From positions 1 to 64,000 of the forward strand of contig DASQAT010000059.1 of the NCBI GenBank assembly GCA_035635555.1: a stretch of DNA of 64,000 nt, given 5' to 3'. Positions 7,707 to 16,898 of the stretch are shown piece by piece; position 1 is the first letter of the stretch; every line of letters starts with the position of its first letter. This DNA comes from Candidatus Dormiibacterota bacterium (GTDB lineage: Bacteria; Acidobacteriota; Polarisedimenticolia; Gp22-AA2). Under the pieces are notes generated by a model that was not told the DNA's origin, did no database searches, and was given only the letters and a program-made list of their open reading frames with translations. The translations under genes were made by a program, and so were the position numbers.

Positions 7707-8320
7707 ACTCCGGTCGCAGGATCGATGCATCGAAGTGGACGCTCGTGGCCCTGTGCGTGACGCTCCTGTCGGCGGGATCCCCGTCTCCCCGGGCGGAGGA
7801 CCGGGGCAAGAGCGAGCCGGGGAAGGGCCCCGCGACGCCGGCCGGGGACTACCGGATCGGACCGGAGGACATGCTCGACATCGCCGTCTGGAAGAACGAG
7901 GCGCTCAGCCGGAAGGTGCCGGTCCGGCCGGACGGCATGATCTCTCTCCCGCTCCTCAACGACGTCCATGCGGAAGGGATGACACCCATGGAGCTCCGCG
8001 AGGTCCTGATCAAGCGGCTTGCGGAGTACATCCCCAATCCCGAGGTCTCCGTGATCGTGCAGGAGGTCAAGAGCCCCAAGGCGTCGGTCCTCGGAGAGGT
8101 CGCGCACCCCGGACGCTACGATCTCAAGGGGCGCACGACCGTCCTGGACGTTCTGGCGGCGGCGGGCGGCCTGACCGAGTTCGCGTCGCGATCGCGCATC
8201 GTGATCCTGCGCGAGGGAGGGGGGCGCGACAGACGCATTCGCTTCAACTACGACAAGGCGATGGAGGATGGCGATGCGAACCTCGAGCTTCGCCCCGGCG
8301 ACATCGTGCTCGTCCGTTAG
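7703..8320 (+). CDS. Wza/GumB-like polysaccharide export protein (Poly_export + SLBB)
   Basis: A 205-residue periplasmic protein with a signal-type N-terminus (residues about 10-30) and the Poly_export motif YRIGPEDMLDIAVWKNEALS, followed by VRPDGMISLPLLNDV and an SLBB domain (VLGEVAHPGRYDLKGRTTVLDVLAAAGGL). It ends RPGDIVLVR as in the family. Its ATG overlaps the stop of the barrel gene. It should form the outer-membrane translocon for the polysaccharide together with the Wzz/GumC protein at 24316. Confidence 0.88.
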   Translation: MNSGRRIDASKWTLVALCVTLLSAGSPSPRAEDRGKSEPGKGPATPAGDYRIGPEDMLDIAVWKNEALSRKVPVRPDGMISLPLLNDVHAEGMTPMELREVLIKRLAEYIPNPEVSVIVQEVKSPKASVLGEVAHPGRYDLKGRTTVLDVLAAAGGLTEFASRSRIVILREGGGRDRRIRFNYDKAMEDGDANLELRPGDIVLVR

Positions 8321-8347
8321 ACGGATCGGGGCGGGCCGGGTGACGCG

Positions 8348-8361
8348 TCCTCTCGAGAGGA
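8348..8361. repeat. Perfect 14-bp palindrome
   Basis: TCCTCTCGAGAGGA lies 28 bp after the export gene and about 150 bp before the glycosyltransferase. It is not followed by a T-run. It could be an operator or a weak hairpin; nothing else supports a function. Confidence 0.35.
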
Positions 8362-8506
8362 GTGAACGAAAAGGGCTTGTCCGCCGCCCCGGCCGGAGTT
8401 CCTGCCTCCGTCCGGCGTCCACCCGGAGGCCCCCCCGCAGCCGGGTGGCATGCGGGGCGGCGGACTCCAGTTCTCCAAGACCCGGATCGGACGGTCACGA
8501 CCCGCC

Positions 8507-9655
8507 ATGGCCAGCCTCGCCCTGTTCTGGATTTCCGTCCTGCTGATCGGCTACTCCCAGATCGGCTACACGGCCCTCATCCGCGCGTGGGCGGCGGGGC
8601 GCCGGCGCTGGGACGACGACCGGGATGAGCGGGTCCCGAGAGTCTCCATTCTCGTCGTGGCCCACAACGAGGCGGCGCGGATCGAGGGACGGATCGAGAA
8701 TCTCCTGGCGCTCGACTATCCGAGGGATCGCCTGGAGGTCGTCGTGGGATCCGACGGCTCGAGCGACGACACGGCCTCCCGCGCGCGGGGGTTCGCGGCG
8801 GCCGGCGTCAGGGTCCTCGCCTTCCATCGTCGCCGCGGCAAGACCTCCGTGCTCAACGATCTGGTGCCCCGCTGCCGCGGCGAGATCGTGGTCCTCGCCG
8901 ATGCCCGCCAGAGGTTCGAGCCGGACGCGGTCCGCGCCCTGGTCCGCCGTTTCGCCGACCGCACGGTCGGAGCGGTCGGCGGCGAATTGATCCTGGCGGA
9001 CTCCGCCGGCTCGACCGTCGGGAGAGGGCTCGGTCTCTACTGGCGGTTCGAGAAATCGATCCGGCTGAGCGAGAGCCGCGTCGACTCGACGGTCGGTGCG
9101 ACGGGCGCGATTTACGCCATCCGCCGCGATCTGTTCGATCCGATCCCCGACGACACCATCCTGGATGACGTCCTGATCCCGATGCGCATCGTCCGTCTCG
9201 GGTACAGGGTGGTGTTCGAGCCCGCGGCGCGCGCCCATGACCGGCCCGCGGCCGCCGCGCGCGAGGAGTTCGTGCGCAAGGTCCGCACCATCGCAGGGAA
9301 CTTCCAGATGTTCGCGCGCGAGCGCTGGATGCTGAACCCCCTGCGGAACCGTCTCTGGCTGCAGACCGTGTCGCACAAGGGTCTCCGCCTTCTCGGACCG
9401 CTTCTCCTCACGACCGCCCTGGTCAGCAACGTGTGTCTCGCCGGCCGGCCGTTCTATGACTGGACGCTCCTGCTGCAGGGCGTCTTCTACGCTTCGGCCC
9501 TCGTCGGTCACCTCGAGCGCGCCGCGAGGAGGCTCCCGGTCGTCGCCGTTCCCTACACTCTCTGCCTCCTGAACTGGGCCACCGTCGTCGCGCTCCTGCA
9601 CGTCCTCACCGGACGCCAGAGCGTCACCTGGGACAGGGCCGGACTCCGGTCCTGA
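8507..9655 (+). CDS. Membrane-bound family 2 glycosyltransferase
   Basis: About 382 residues. An N-terminal membrane helix (ALFWISVLLIGYSQIGY) precedes a GT-A domain: VSILVVAHNEAARIEGRIENLL, the nucleotide-binding SDGSSDDT, the metal-site-like VLADARQRF and the catalytic-type DDVLIPMR. Two or three hydrophobic segments follow (about residues 290-370). It probably adds a sugar to the lipid-linked EPS unit or polymerises it at the inner membrane. An ATG at 8450 in frame would add 19 polar residues; the start at 8507 puts the membrane helix at the N-terminus and is preferred, but neither has a strong ribosome site. Confidence 0.83.
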   Translation: MASLALFWISVLLIGYSQIGYTALIRAWAAGRRRWDDDRDERVPRVSILVVAHNEAARIEGRIENLLALDYPRDRLEVVVGSDGSSDDTASRARGFAAAGVRVLAFHRRRGKTSVLNDLVPRCRGEIVVLADARQRFEPDAVRALVRRFADRTVGAVGGELILADSAGSTVGRGLGLYWRFEKSIRLSESRVDSTVGATGAIYAIRRDLFDPIPDDTILDDVLIPMRIVRLGYRVVFEPAARAHDRPAAAAREEFVRKVRTIAGNFQMFARERWMLNPLRNRLWLQTVSHKGLRLLGPLLLTTALVSNVCLAGRPFYDWTLLLQGVFYASALVGHLERAARRLPVVAVPYTLCLLNWATVVALLHVLTGRQSVTWDRAGLRS

Positions 9656-9752
9656 TCGGCACGGACCCCGGGACCCTCGCCGCGCGCCGGACATTCACCT
9701 AGTCCCCTCCGAGGTTCACTCACCGCCTCTCCCGGATTTCTCCAGGCGGACT

Positions 9753-9798
9753 TTGCAGAATCGACCAGATGGCCGCGGATTCCGCATGGCCGTAGTGT
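9753..9798 (+). promoter_or_regulatory. Operator/promoter site I, upstream of the matrix-protein pair
   Basis: The weakest repeat (TTGCAGAATCGACCAGATGG, 9753-9772), but with the same 20-nt gap to TAGTGT (9793-9798), preceded by G. The predicted leader to the ATG at 9958 is about 155 nt. It lies in the otherwise gene-free 9656-9957 interval. Confidence 0.42.
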
Positions 9799-9957
9799 TA
9801 GCGGCCGATGAGGATCGTCGGTGCGCGGTCCATGGCGGACGCCGAAAGGAGGGCACGTGAAACGGGCGCGACGAGCCGGGAGACGCCCGCGGGACCGCGC
9901 CGACGACCCGCGATTTCGGAGTGGCGTTCAAACGCGTGACACAGTCTGGAGGTCGGA

Positions 9958-10605
9958 ATGACTCGAACCATCAGTCAGCTTCGAACACTGGCCGTGCTCG
10001 CCCTCACGGGGGCCGGTCTTCTGGCCTGGCCCGCGGCCGCGACGGCCCAGACCGTCAGCGGCTCCGCGAGCGCGGTCCGGGCGAGCGTATTCGGGATGAC
10101 GACCACCCTCGCCGACACCGGTCCCCTGGCCGATGCCTCTGACCTGCGGGATGCCTCCAACATGGCGGCCGGCATCCTGTCTCTGGGGAGCGCCGACGTC
10201 CTGCACGCTGCGACGGGGGCAAGCCCGGATTCCGTCGCCTCGGAGGCCTCGCTCGCCGACGCGGGTCTGGCGGTCGCCGGCAACTTCATCTCCGCCGCTT
10301 TCGTCATGGCCAGGGCCCTGGCCCCGGCCGCCGGTTCGCCCGTCGGCACGTCGGAGATCGACGGTCTTTCGATCAACGGTGTGCCGGTCACGGTGACCGG
10401 TCAACCCAACCAGACGGTCTGGCTCCTCGGTGGGCGGGTGATCCTGAACGAGCAGGTCCCGACCTCGACCGGCACGACCGTCAACGCAGTGCACGTCATC
10501 GTCAGCGGCGTGGCCGACATCGTGCTCGCCACCGCCAGCGCCGGCGTCGGCTCCAGCGGCTCGGGTCTCCCTCTGCCGCCCCCGCCGCTGCCGCCGCTCT
10601 TTTGA
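9958..10605 (+). CDS. Secreted choice-of-anchor P family protein
   Basis: A 215-residue exported protein. Signal peptide (residues about 1-30, ending TATAQ); then the alternating small-residue pattern of the choice-of-anchor P family, with TTLADTGPL, VLHAATGA, SEASLADAGLAVAG, ISAAFVMARA, GTSEIDGLSINGVPVTVTGQPNQTV and GGRVILNEQ. The tail is proline-rich (PLPPPPLPPLF) and not a typical sorting signal. The family is of unknown function and is usually a cell-surface or secreted component. It is followed after 16 bp by a post-COAP-1-like gene, a pairing seen in this family, and sits inside the EPS locus, so a matrix role is a fair guess. Confidence 0.75.
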   Translation: MTRTISQLRTLAVLALTGAGLLAWPAAATAQTVSGSASAVRASVFGMTTTLADTGPLADASDLRDASNMAAGILSLGSADVLHAATGASPDSVASEASLADAGLAVAGNFISAAFVMARALAPAAGSPVGTSEIDGLSINGVPVTVTGQPNQTVWLLGGRVILNEQVPTSTGTTVNAVHVIVSGVADIVLATASAGVGSSGSGLPLPPPPLPPLF

Positions 10606-10621
10606 GGAAAGGAGGATGACC

Positions 10622-11134
10622 ATGAGAAAACTCATTCTGCTTCTGGCGGTGGTCGGGTTCGCGGTCGTCTGTGGCGGTCGGATCTTCGCCTGGGGAGGTG
10701 GCGAGCAGCCGCCGTCCGATTTCGTGACCGGCGGAGGGTGGATCGTCGGAACCCCCTCCGGCGCCAAGGGGAACTTCGGCGTCGGCGGTGGCGTCAAGAA
10801 CGGCGCCTTCTGGGGTCACTTGAACTATCTCGACCACGGCTCGGGCCTGCATGTGCAGGCGACGAGCATCACCGGCTACGTGTTCGTCGACGACCGTACC
10901 CGCGACATCTGCGGGACCTATACGACGAACACCGGCGACAGCGGCTACTTCCGCGTCAGGGTGACCGACAACGGCGAGCCTGGCCGCGATGATTTCTTCG
11001 GGATCAAGCTCCAGAGCGGCTATCTCGCCATGGGCGATCTGGGCGGCCCCGATCCGGGCGGGGGGAACATCCAGCTGCACAAGGGGAACGCTTCCAACAC
11101 GCCCCCGACGACGCCCTCGTTCTGCCCGGTGTGA
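10622..11134 (+). CDS. Secreted post-COAP-1-like domain protein
   Basis: About 170 residues. Signal peptide (residues 1-24, to FAWGGG), then the conserved block FVTGGGWIVGTPSGAKGNFGV, GAFWGHLNYLDHG and ITGYVFVDD typical of the domain that often follows choice-of-anchor P regions; here it is a separate gene. The ATG at 10622 is chosen over 10616 because the strong AAAGGAGG site would touch the earlier one. Two Cys residues (about 101 and 168) could form a disulfide. Function unknown; co-transcribed with 9958. Confidence 0.72.
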   Translation: MRKLILLLAVVGFAVVCGGRIFAWGGGEQPPSDFVTGGGWIVGTPSGAKGNFGVGGGVKNGAFWGHLNYLDHGSGLHVQATSITGYVFVDDRTRDICGTYTTNTGDSGYFRVRVTDNGEPGRDDFFGIKLQSGYLAMGDLGGPDPGGGNIQLHKGNASNTPPTTPSFCPV

Positions 11135-11355
11135 TCGGCGTGTCCGTGCGCACCGGGCCGGCCGACAGTGCCTCGACCTCCGGTCTTCCACTGTCGAGGG
11201 ATAGATGAATCGCCTGACCCCGCGGGCGGGCGCGAGCGAACACCGGCCCGGTGCGCGCCCGCCCGCGGTCCTTCCTCCGGGATCCCCCCGCGCGCCGGCT
11301 GCACTTGGAATCGGAAGGATCCCGGGGGACCGAGTGCACGTTTCTCCCCGGGGCG

Positions 11356-11401
11356 ATTGCGGAATGCCCCGATGGTTTCGTCGCCCGTCGACCTGTACAA
11401 C
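11356..11401 (+). promoter_or_regulatory. Operator/promoter site D, upstream of the priming transferase
   Basis: ATTGCGGAATGCCCCGATGG (11356-11375), 20 nt, then TACAAC (11396-11401) preceded by G. The core is nearly the same as that of site C at 26736 (TTGCGG-A/G-AT-A/G-CCCCGAT). The start site would lie about 50 nt before the ATG at 11456. It is the only notable element in the gene-free 11135-11455 interval. Confidence 0.52.
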
Positions 11402-11455
11402 AGGGGCGCACGCTGACAGAGGAGTCGAAGCGGTGATTAACGAGGCGGTGGTCCG

Positions 11456-12976
11456 ATGACGGTGGTCCTGGCGCTTCTCGAGTGCGTCCTGATCTGCGCC
11501 GCGACCTGCGCCGCCATCCACTTCGGGTCCGCACCGCGCGCCGGAGGGGCTGTCCTCCTGGCGATCGCCCTGGAGCGCTCGCTGGCCCTCTCCGTATCCT
11601 GCGTCGTCGCCTTCTATTACCAGCAGCTCTACGATCTGCGCGCCGTCAGGACGTTCAGGGCGTTCCTCGCCCGCCTGCCGAAGTCCGGCGGGCTGGCCTT
11701 CGTCCTGACGCTCGTCCTCTGGAGGCTGATCCAGCCGACGGAGATCCATCGCCTTGTTCCGCTCCTGATCCTGGCGGCGCTCCTCGCCGTCCTCCTGCCG
11801 CTGCGGGCGCTCGTCTATGGGTTTGCTGCCCTGCGTCCGTTCGCGCGGCGCAACCTGGTGCTCGGCACCGGTCCTCTGGCGAGACAGATCGTGCATGAGC
11901 TGGAGGCGCTCTCCGGCTCCCGTGATGCGCTCGCCGGCATCGTCGCCGAGAGCGGCGGCGATCGTTCCCTGACGATGAAGGCGCCGGTCCTCGGGACTCT
12001 CGAGGATCTGGACACGATCCTCACCCGGACCGATCCCGCGCGGATCGTGGTTGCCCTGGATGAACGACGGGGTCGTCTTCCTGTGAGGCGCCTGCTCGAG
12101 GCCAGGGTCCGGGGGATCGCCGTCGAGGACGGGGGGGAGGTCCTGGAGCGCCTGACCGGCAAGATCGCCATCGAGTCGATCCTGCCGGGCGCCCTGGCGT
12201 TCTCGAAGGACTTCCGCGCCTCCCGCGCCCACGACGCCCTGGCGCGGGCGGGCGGCGTACTGCTCGCGGGCGCGGGTCTCGTCCTCTCGTCCCCGCTCTT
12301 CCTCCTCGTCGCCCTCCTGATCAAGCTCGACTCGCGCGGTCCCGTCCTGTTCGTCCACGAACGCGTAGGGCTGGGGGGCAGGCGCTTCCGTCTTCTCAAG
12401 TTCCGGACGATGCACCCGGCCGACGGCGCCACCTCGGAATGGGTCCGCGAGAACGAGGATCGAATCACCCGGGTCGGCAGGTGGCTGCGCAAGTTCCGAC
12501 TCGACGAGCTGCCGCAGTTCGTGAACATCCTGCGGGGCGACCTCAACTTCATCGGGCCGCGGCCGCACCCGGCGTCCAACTTCGATCTCTTCGACCGGGT
12601 CGTTCCCTATTACTGGCTGAGAACCCTGGTCCGTCCCGGAATCACGGGCTGGGCGCAGGTGCGCTACGGGTACGCCAACAACCTCGAGGAAGAGACGGAG
12701 AAGATGCGCTACGACCTGTACTACATCAAGCACCGCTCCTTCCTCCTGGACGTGCGCATCCTGCTGGACACGGCCCGGGTCGTTCTGCTGGGCCGCGGCG
12801 CCGAGTCCGTGGAGTCCCCTTCGGGCGAAGCCCGGGAGTACGACCGGGTCGCCGCGCTGCTGCCGCATCTCCTCCTCCGGCGCGACACGGGGCGGGCGCT
12901 CGCCCTGCACGGCGCCGCGACCCCGCTGGCGCTCGGCGACGATTTCAGGCGCCGCTCGGGAAAGCGACGGTCCTGA
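11456..12976 (+). CDS. Polyprenyl-phosphate sugar-1-phosphate transferase (EPS priming enzyme)
   Basis: A 506-residue WcaJ/WbaP-type enzyme. Four hydrophobic segments lie in residues 1-125, followed by a nucleotide-fold CoA-binding-like domain (RNLVLGTGPLARQIVHEL) and the C-terminal bacterial sugar transferase domain (from about 265): a membrane helix, then PVLFVHERVGLGGRRFRLLKFRTM, RKFRLDELPQFVNILRGDLNFIGPRP and RPGITGWAQV. It loads the first sugar phosphate onto undecaprenyl phosphate in the inner membrane and so starts repeat-unit assembly. It resembles the sugar transferases of PEP-CTERM/EPS loci. Confidence 0.92.
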   Translation: MTVVLALLECVLICAATCAAIHFGSAPRAGGAVLLAIALERSLALSVSCVVAFYYQQLYDLRAVRTFRAFLARLPKSGGLAFVLTLVLWRLIQPTEIHRLVPLLILAALLAVLLPLRALVYGFAALRPFARRNLVLGTGPLARQIVHELEALSGSRDALAGIVAESGGDRSLTMKAPVLGTLEDLDTILTRTDPARIVVALDERRGRLPVRRLLEARVRGIAVEDGGEVLERLTGKIAIESILPGALAFSKDFRASRAHDALARAGGVLLAGAGLVLSSPLFLLVALLIKLDSRGPVLFVHERVGLGGRRFRLLKFRTMHPADGATSEWVRENEDRITRVGRWLRKFRLDELPQFVNILRGDLNFIGPRPHPASNFDLFDRVVPYYWLRTLVRPGITGWAQVRYGYANNLEEETEKMRYDLYYIKHRSFLLDVRILLDTARVVLLGRGAESVESPSGEAREYDRVAALLPHLLLRRDTGRALALHGAATPLALGDDFRRRSGKRRS

Positions 12977-13134
12977 GGGCCCGCGACCGGCCGGAAGGCG
13001 GGCCGGCCCGGGGGCGGCTCAGGGATCCACCGCCCCGGTTCTGAGGGACCGCCTGATTGGATCTCGACGTCATCCGTCGCATCCTGTGCCCGGGCCGCCG
13101 GCGGATCGGTGGTCGCGAATCGCGGGAGCAAGAC

Positions 13135-15066
13135 ATGTGCGGCATCGCGGGGATCGTGGACTTCGAAGGGGGATCGGTCAGCGAAGAGCAGGTGCGCGCG
13201 ATGTGCGCCGTGATGCGACACCGCGGGCCGGACGGTGAGGGGGTATATTTCGCGCCGGGAGTGGGTCTCGGGATGCGCCGGCTGAGCGTCATCGACCTCG
13301 ACACGGGGGATCAGCCGGTGCGCAACGAGGACGGTACCGCCTGGGTCGTGTTCAACGGCGAGATCTACAACTACAGAGAGCTGCGTCGGGACCTGGAGGG
13401 GCGCGGGCACCGCTTCCACACCTCCTCCGACACCGAGTCGATCATCCACCTCTACGAGGACCGCGGCCAGGCCTGCGTCAAGGCGTTGCGCGGCATGTTC
13501 GGCCTCGCCATCTGGGACCAGACGCGGAGAACGCTGCTCCTGGCGCGTGACCGGCTCGGTATCAAGCCGCTCTACTACACCGAGGTGGGCGGCCGGCTCG
13601 CGTTCGCCTCCGAGCTGAAGGCGCTCCTGCAGCTGCCCGAGGTGGAGGCGAGGATCGACTGGAGGGCGTTCGGCGCGCTGCTCGGGACGCTCTGCACGCC
13701 CGCCGACCAGAGCATCGTCGCCGGCGTCAAGAAGCTCGAGCCGGGTCACGTGCTTGTGGCGCGGCCCGGCCGGGGCGTCCGGGTCGAGCGTTACTGGGAC
13801 GTGTGGTTCGACCCCGTCATGGGCCGCCCGGAGGCGGACGTCGCCGACGAGCTGCGGGGCCTCCTCGAGGAATCGGTGCGCCTGCACATGGCGAGCGACG
13901 TCCCGCTGGGCGCCTTCCTCTCAGGCGGGATCGACTCGAGCAGCGTCGTGGCGCTGATGACGCGCCAAGGCGGTGGTCCGGTGAAGACGTTCTCGATCGG
14001 ATTCAGCGACGCCGATTTCGACGAGACCCCCGACGCGCGGCAGGTGGCCCGGGCCCTGGGGACCGACCATCACGAGAGGATCCTCGCCCCCGACGCGACG
14101 GAGATTCTCGAGGACGTCGCCTTCCACCTCGACGAGCCGTTCGGCGACTCCTCGGCCATCCCGACCTACATGGTCTCCAAGCTCGCCTCGGCGCACGTGA
14201 AGGTGGTGCTGTCCGGCGACGGCGGCGACGAGCTGTTCGCGGGCTACGAGCGCTATCTTCGGGAGGAGCGCGAAAGGCGTCACGGGGCGCCGGCGCGCTG
14301 GGCGATGGGCCGCATCGGCCGCCTCATGCCGCGCGGCATGAGGGGCCGCGAGCGCATGCTGCATCTCTCCCTGCCCGACGACCGGCGCTACCTGCATGGC
14401 CTCACGCTGTACGAGCCGGACGACACGAAGATGCTTCTCCGCCCCGACGTCTACGCGGAGGTCGCCCGCCACGATCCGTGGGCCCGAGAGGCGGCGCGGC
14501 TGTCGCGCGACGGCCACTGGCTGTCGCGGCTCCAGGACCTGGATCTCACCAGCTACCTGCCGCTCGATATCCTTACGAAGGTCGATCGCATGAGCATGGC
14601 CCACTCGATCGAGGCCCGCGTCCCGCTCCTCGATCACAAGGTGGTGGAGTTCGCGGCTAGGATTCCGCCGGAGATGCTGCTGCGCGACGGACGGTCGAAG
14701 CACATCCTGAGGCGCGCCATGGCCGGTCTTCTCCCCGAGTCGGTGTTCGAGAAGCCCAAGCGCGGCTTCGCCATCCCCCTCGGCCGCTGGTTCGGCGGAC
14801 CGCTGCGGGACCTCCCGCGCGACGTGCTGCTGTCGGAGCGCAGCCGGCGCAGGGGGATCCTGGACATGGCCGGCGTCGAGAGGCTCCTCCAGAATCCGAA
14901 GCGGCGCGGAACTCTCGACCTGCCAATCTGGACGCTCCTCTCCTTCGAGATGTGGTGCCGGACGTTTCTCGACCGGCCACGCAGGCCGATCGCATCCAGC
15001 CCGCGACCGCTGCGGCATGAGGGACGGCCGGCGTGGGCTGCGGCGCGCCCGCTGGTCTCGGCATGA
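13135..15066 (+). CDS. Asparagine synthase-like glutamine amidotransferase 1
   Basis: About 643 residues. Start chosen so that Met is followed by the catalytic Cys2 (MCGIAGIVDFEGG), as needed for class II glutaminases; the class II domain runs to about 200 and the synthetase domain carries the PP-loop SGGIDSS and later DILTKVDRMSMAHSIEARVPLLDH. Such AsnB-like proteins in EPS loci probably amidate carboxyl groups on sugars or on the attached peptide instead of free aspartate. Its stop overlaps the next ATG, coupling it to the NRPS unit. The paralogue is at 42354. Confidence 0.9.
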   Translation: MCGIAGIVDFEGGSVSEEQVRAMCAVMRHRGPDGEGVYFAPGVGLGMRRLSVIDLDTGDQPVRNEDGTAWVVFNGEIYNYRELRRDLEGRGHRFHTSSDTESIIHLYEDRGQACVKALRGMFGLAIWDQTRRTLLLARDRLGIKPLYYTEVGGRLAFASELKALLQLPEVEARIDWRAFGALLGTLCTPADQSIVAGVKKLEPGHVLVARPGRGVRVERYWDVWFDPVMGRPEADVADELRGLLEESVRLHMASDVPLGAFLSGGIDSSSVVALMTRQGGGPVKTFSIGFSDADFDETPDARQVARALGTDHHERILAPDATEILEDVAFHLDEPFGDSSAIPTYMVSKLASAHVKVVLSGDGGDELFAGYERYLREERERRHGAPARWAMGRIGRLMPRGMRGRERMLHLSLPDDRRYLHGLTLYEPDDTKMLLRPDVYAEVARHDPWAREAARLSRDGHWLSRLQDLDLTSYLPLDILTKVDRMSMAHSIEARVPLLDHKVVEFAARIPPEMLLRDGRSKHILRRAMAGLLPESVFEKPKRGFAIPLGRWFGGPLRDLPRDVLLSERSRRRGILDMAGVERLLQNPKRRGTLDLPIWTLLSFEMWCRTFLDRPRRPIASSPRPLRHEGRPAWAAARPLVSA

Positions 15067-16898
15067 TCACGACGCTGACCGGCGACCTGGAGCGGCTCGA
15101 CTCGGTGGTCGACCGGCTCGGAGCGCGGGCCGCAGAGAACCCCCCGGCTCCGGCGGTGGTGGCGGGCGGGAAGGTGTTGACCTACCGCGACCTCGAAATC
15201 CGATCCTCGCGGCTGGCGAAGCGGTTGCGCTCCCTGGGGGTCGGCCCCGACGTCATCGTGGGGCTGTGCCTGGAGCGCTCGCCTGACCTGGTGGTCGGGG
15301 CGCTCGGGATCCTCAAGGCGGGCGGAGCCTACCTGCCGCTCGATCCGTCCCACCCCGTCGAGCACCTGGCCCGGCTCCTGAATGATGCCGCGCCCCGGAT
15401 CCTCGTGACCGCGGCGTGCCTGGCGGATCGCCTGCCACGCGGGGACCGGCGCCTGATCGACCTGGATGCGGAAGCCCCTGACGATGGTCCGGAGCCTCCG
15501 GGACACGGCAGCATGTCCATCTCCCCTCGAAGTCTGGCGTACGTCATCTATACCTCCGGCTCGACCGGCCGGCCGAAGGGAGTGGAGATCACGCATGGCG
15601 GCCTGTCGAACCTGGTGCGCTGGCATCAGGCGGCGTTCGCCGTCACGGCGCAGGATCGCGCCACGCAGATCGCCGCGGTCGGCTTCGACGCTGCGGTATG
15701 GGAGATCTGGCCCTATCTCGCGGCCGGCGCCAGCGTCCACATTCCCGACGAAGCGATCCGACAGAATCCCGAGGCGCTGCGCGACTGGCTGGTCTTCGAA
15801 GAGATCAGCGTCACGTTCCTGCCCACGCCCATGGCGGAGCGGATGATGACGCTCGCCTGGCCCGCCGGCGCTCCCCTCCGCGCTCTGCTGACCGGCGCCG
15901 ATACGCTGCACCGCTACCCGCCGCCCGGCCTGCCCTTCAAGGTGGTGAACAACTACGGTCCGACCGAATGCACGGTGGTCGCGACCTCCGGAATCGTCCC
16001 TGCCGACGGAAGCGCCCAGCCGCTGCCCACGATCGGCCGGCCGATCGACAACGTTCAGGTGCACATCCTGGACGAGCGACGGCGACCGGTCGCGCAGGGT
16101 GCCGCGGGTGAGCTGTACATCGGCGGTGCGGGCGTCGGTCGAGGTTATCTGAACCGTCCCGATCTGACGGCGGAAAGGTTCCTCAGAGACCCATTCAGCC
16201 CGGAACCCACGGCGCGTCTCTACCGGACGGGAGACCTGGGCCGGCGACTTCCTGACGGCCAGATCGCCTTCATGGGCCGGCTCGACGAGCAGGTCAAAAT
16301 CCGCGGCTATCGCATCGAGCCTGCCGAGATCGTCCGTGCGCTCAACGAACATCCGGATGTCCGGGAAAGCGCGGTCGTCGCCCACGAGACCGCGCTGGGC
16401 GACAAACGGCTCGTCGCCTACGTCGTGCCCGCCTCGCGAGAGCCGCCGGCCCCCCGGGCGCTGAAGGACTTCCTCGCGACGCGTCTTCCGGGCTACATGG
16501 TGCCCGCCGCCTTCGTGGAGCTTAAGTCCCTGCCGATCAGCGTGAGCGGCAAGCTCGATAGCACAGCCCTGCCACTTCCGGACGAAGGGACCGTCCTTCG
16601 GGAAGACGGCTACGTGGCGCCGCGCACGCAGGTCGAGGAGCGCGTCGCCGGGATCCTCGCGCCCCTCCTGGGCCTGGATCGCGTCGGCGTCCTCGACAAC
16701 TTTTTCACGCTCGGCGGCCACTCCATGCTGGGCACGCAGCTCATCACACGTCTGCGCGAGGCCTTTTCCGTGCAGCTCGCCCTGCGCACCATCTTCGAGA
16801 CGCCGACCGTCGCCGGTCTCTCGACCGAGATCGAACGCCTCCTGCTCCGCAGGCTCGAAGCCATGAGCGAGGACGAGGCCGCACGGATGCTGCGATGA
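15063..16898 (+). CDS. NRPS A-PCP didomain, leucine-type code
   Basis: 611 residues: an adenylation domain (about 10-520; core motifs YTSGSTGRPKG, NNYGPTE, YRTGD, SGKLD) and one carrier domain with the phosphopantetheine Ser554 in LGGHSML. No condensation domain. Reading the ten specificity positions against the GrsA pattern gives D-A-W-F-L-G-N-V-V-K, which is the classic leucine code. The ATG overlaps the amidotransferase stop. A free-standing A-PCP next to a P450 (16895) is the arrangement used for beta-hydroxylation of carrier-bound amino acids (NovH/NovI, NikP1/NikQ types), so it probably presents Leu to the P450. The code was derived by eye. Confidence 0.9.
   Translation: MITTLTGDLERLDSVVDRLGARAAENPPAPAVVAGGKVLTYRDLEIRSSRLAKRLRSLGVGPDVIVGLCLERSPDLVVGALGILKAGGAYLPLDPSHPVEHLARLLNDAAPRILVTAACLADRLPRGDRRLIDLDAEAPDDGPEPPGHGSMSISPRSLAYVIYTSGSTGRPKGVEITHGGLSNLVRWHQAAFAVTAQDRATQIAAVGFDAAVWEIWPYLAAGASVHIPDEAIRQNPEALRDWLVFEEISVTFLPTPMAERMMTLAWPAGAPLRALLTGADTLHRYPPPGLPFKVVNNYGPTECTVVATSGIVPADGSAQPLPTIGRPIDNVQVHILDERRRPVAQGAAGELYIGGAGVGRGYLNRPDLTAERFLRDPFSPEPTARLYRTGDLGRRLPDGQIAFMGRLDEQVKIRGYRIEPAEIVRALNEHPDVRESAVVAHETALGDKRLVAYVVPASREPPAPRALKDFLATRLPGYMVPAAFVELKSLPISVSGKLDSTALPLPDEGTVLREDGYVAPRTQVEERVAGILAPLLGLDRVGVLDNFFTLGGHSMLGTQLITRLREAFSVQLALRTIFETPTVAGLSTEIERLLLRRLEAMSEDEAARMLR

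Noticed and set aside
8362-8628. Small GTG-start gene after the 14-bp palindrome
   Set aside because: It overlaps the glycosyltransferase in another frame and its translation is low-complexity Pro/Arg-rich.
13040-13085. Possible ninth operator/promoter copy before amidotransferase 1 (ends CCTGATTG)
   Set aside because: The 20-nt spacing leads to CATCCT preceded by G instead of a TA-starting hexamer, and position 2 is C and 10 is A, against the pattern of the other eight.
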